Shown piece by piece: positions 6,007-6,058 of a stretch of DNA of 6,058 nucleotides. The stretch's first letter is position 1; each line of letters begins with the position of its first letter. The DNA comes from Deltaproteobacteria bacterium (GTDB taxonomy: Bacteria; Desulfobacterota; Desulfobacteria; Desulfobacterales; B30-G6): assembly GCA_003647375.1 (NCBI GenBank), contig QMMS01000276.1:1-6058 (forward strand), in the 5' to 3' direction. The translations under genes and the position numbers were made by a program. A model generated the notes under the pieces. The model was given only the letters and a program-made list of their open reading frames with translations. It ran no database searches and was not told the origin of the DNA.

Positions 6007-6058
6007 GTTCGCAAAAAGCCTCGACAGATCCACGGGTATGCCTGTGTTTTTTGCGAAC
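6007..6058. repeat. Inverted repeat reaching the window edge
   Basis: GTTCGCAAAAA (6007-6017) is perfectly complementary to TTTTTGCGAAC (6048-6058), with 30 bases between the arms that contain a further GC-rich hairpin. The right arm ends exactly at the window edge, so the repeat may extend further. Confidence 0.6.
6031..6052 (+). terminator. Probable intrinsic terminator of the exporter gene
   Basis: CACGGG (6031-6036) pairs with CCTGTG (6041-6046), including one G·U pair, around a TATG loop, and is followed at once by six T residues (6047-6052). This is the form of a rho-independent terminator on the + strand, about 70 bases after the stop codon. The A run at 6013-6017 can pair with the T tract, extending the stem, and an A-rich upstream arm is common in bidirectional terminators. 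Confidence 0.55.

Overview
The window holds three complete protein-coding genes, all on the + strand, separated by intergenic stretches rich in repeats and hairpins. No RNA gene, CRISPR array, transposase or integrase is visible. Moderate GC content, a [NiFe]-hydrogenase maturation gene, a lipoprotein ApbE, a large COG1033-type RND exporter with signalling domains, and degenerate 'GATTTCGTG / TTCGACAGGCTCA'-type intergenic repeats together suggest an anaerobic, Gram-negative, sulfate-reducer-like bacterium (Desulfobacterales or a relative). That assignment is inference from gene content and style, not from a marker gene.

Layout. Positions 1-129 are AT-rich upstream DNA with a 14-bp palindrome, an octamer repeat and a heptamer tandem repeat that runs into the start codon of hypE. 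hypE (130-1140) encodes the enzyme that makes the thiocyanate precursor of the hydrogenase cyanide ligands. Positions 1141-1369 carry a long perfect-armed hairpin repeat and a weak promoter candidate. apbE (1370-2401) encodes an exported, lipid-anchored flavin transferase. Positions 2402-2775 (374 bases) have no gene but contain nested inverted repeats, a REP-like palindrome and a terminator-like hairpin just before the next gene. The last gene (2776-5958) encodes a 1060-residue fusion: a 12-helix RND/MMPL exporter, a cytoplasmic cyclic-nucleotide-binding domain and a C-terminal GGDEF-family domain with a ruined catalytic site but a preserved RxxD inhibitory-site motif. Downstream are two stem-loops, one with the form of an intrinsic terminator.

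How they work together. The wide repeat-filled gaps argue against one tight operon. HypE and ApbE are both maturation enzymes of anaerobic redox metabolism (hydrogenase cofactor; covalent FMN on exported electron-transfer proteins), but their substrates lie outside the window. The most notable item is the exporter fusion, whose architecture suggests a lipid or hydrophobe exporter whose activity is set by a cyclic mononucleotide and possibly also by c-di-GMP. That function is a hypothesis from domain layout and motif state.
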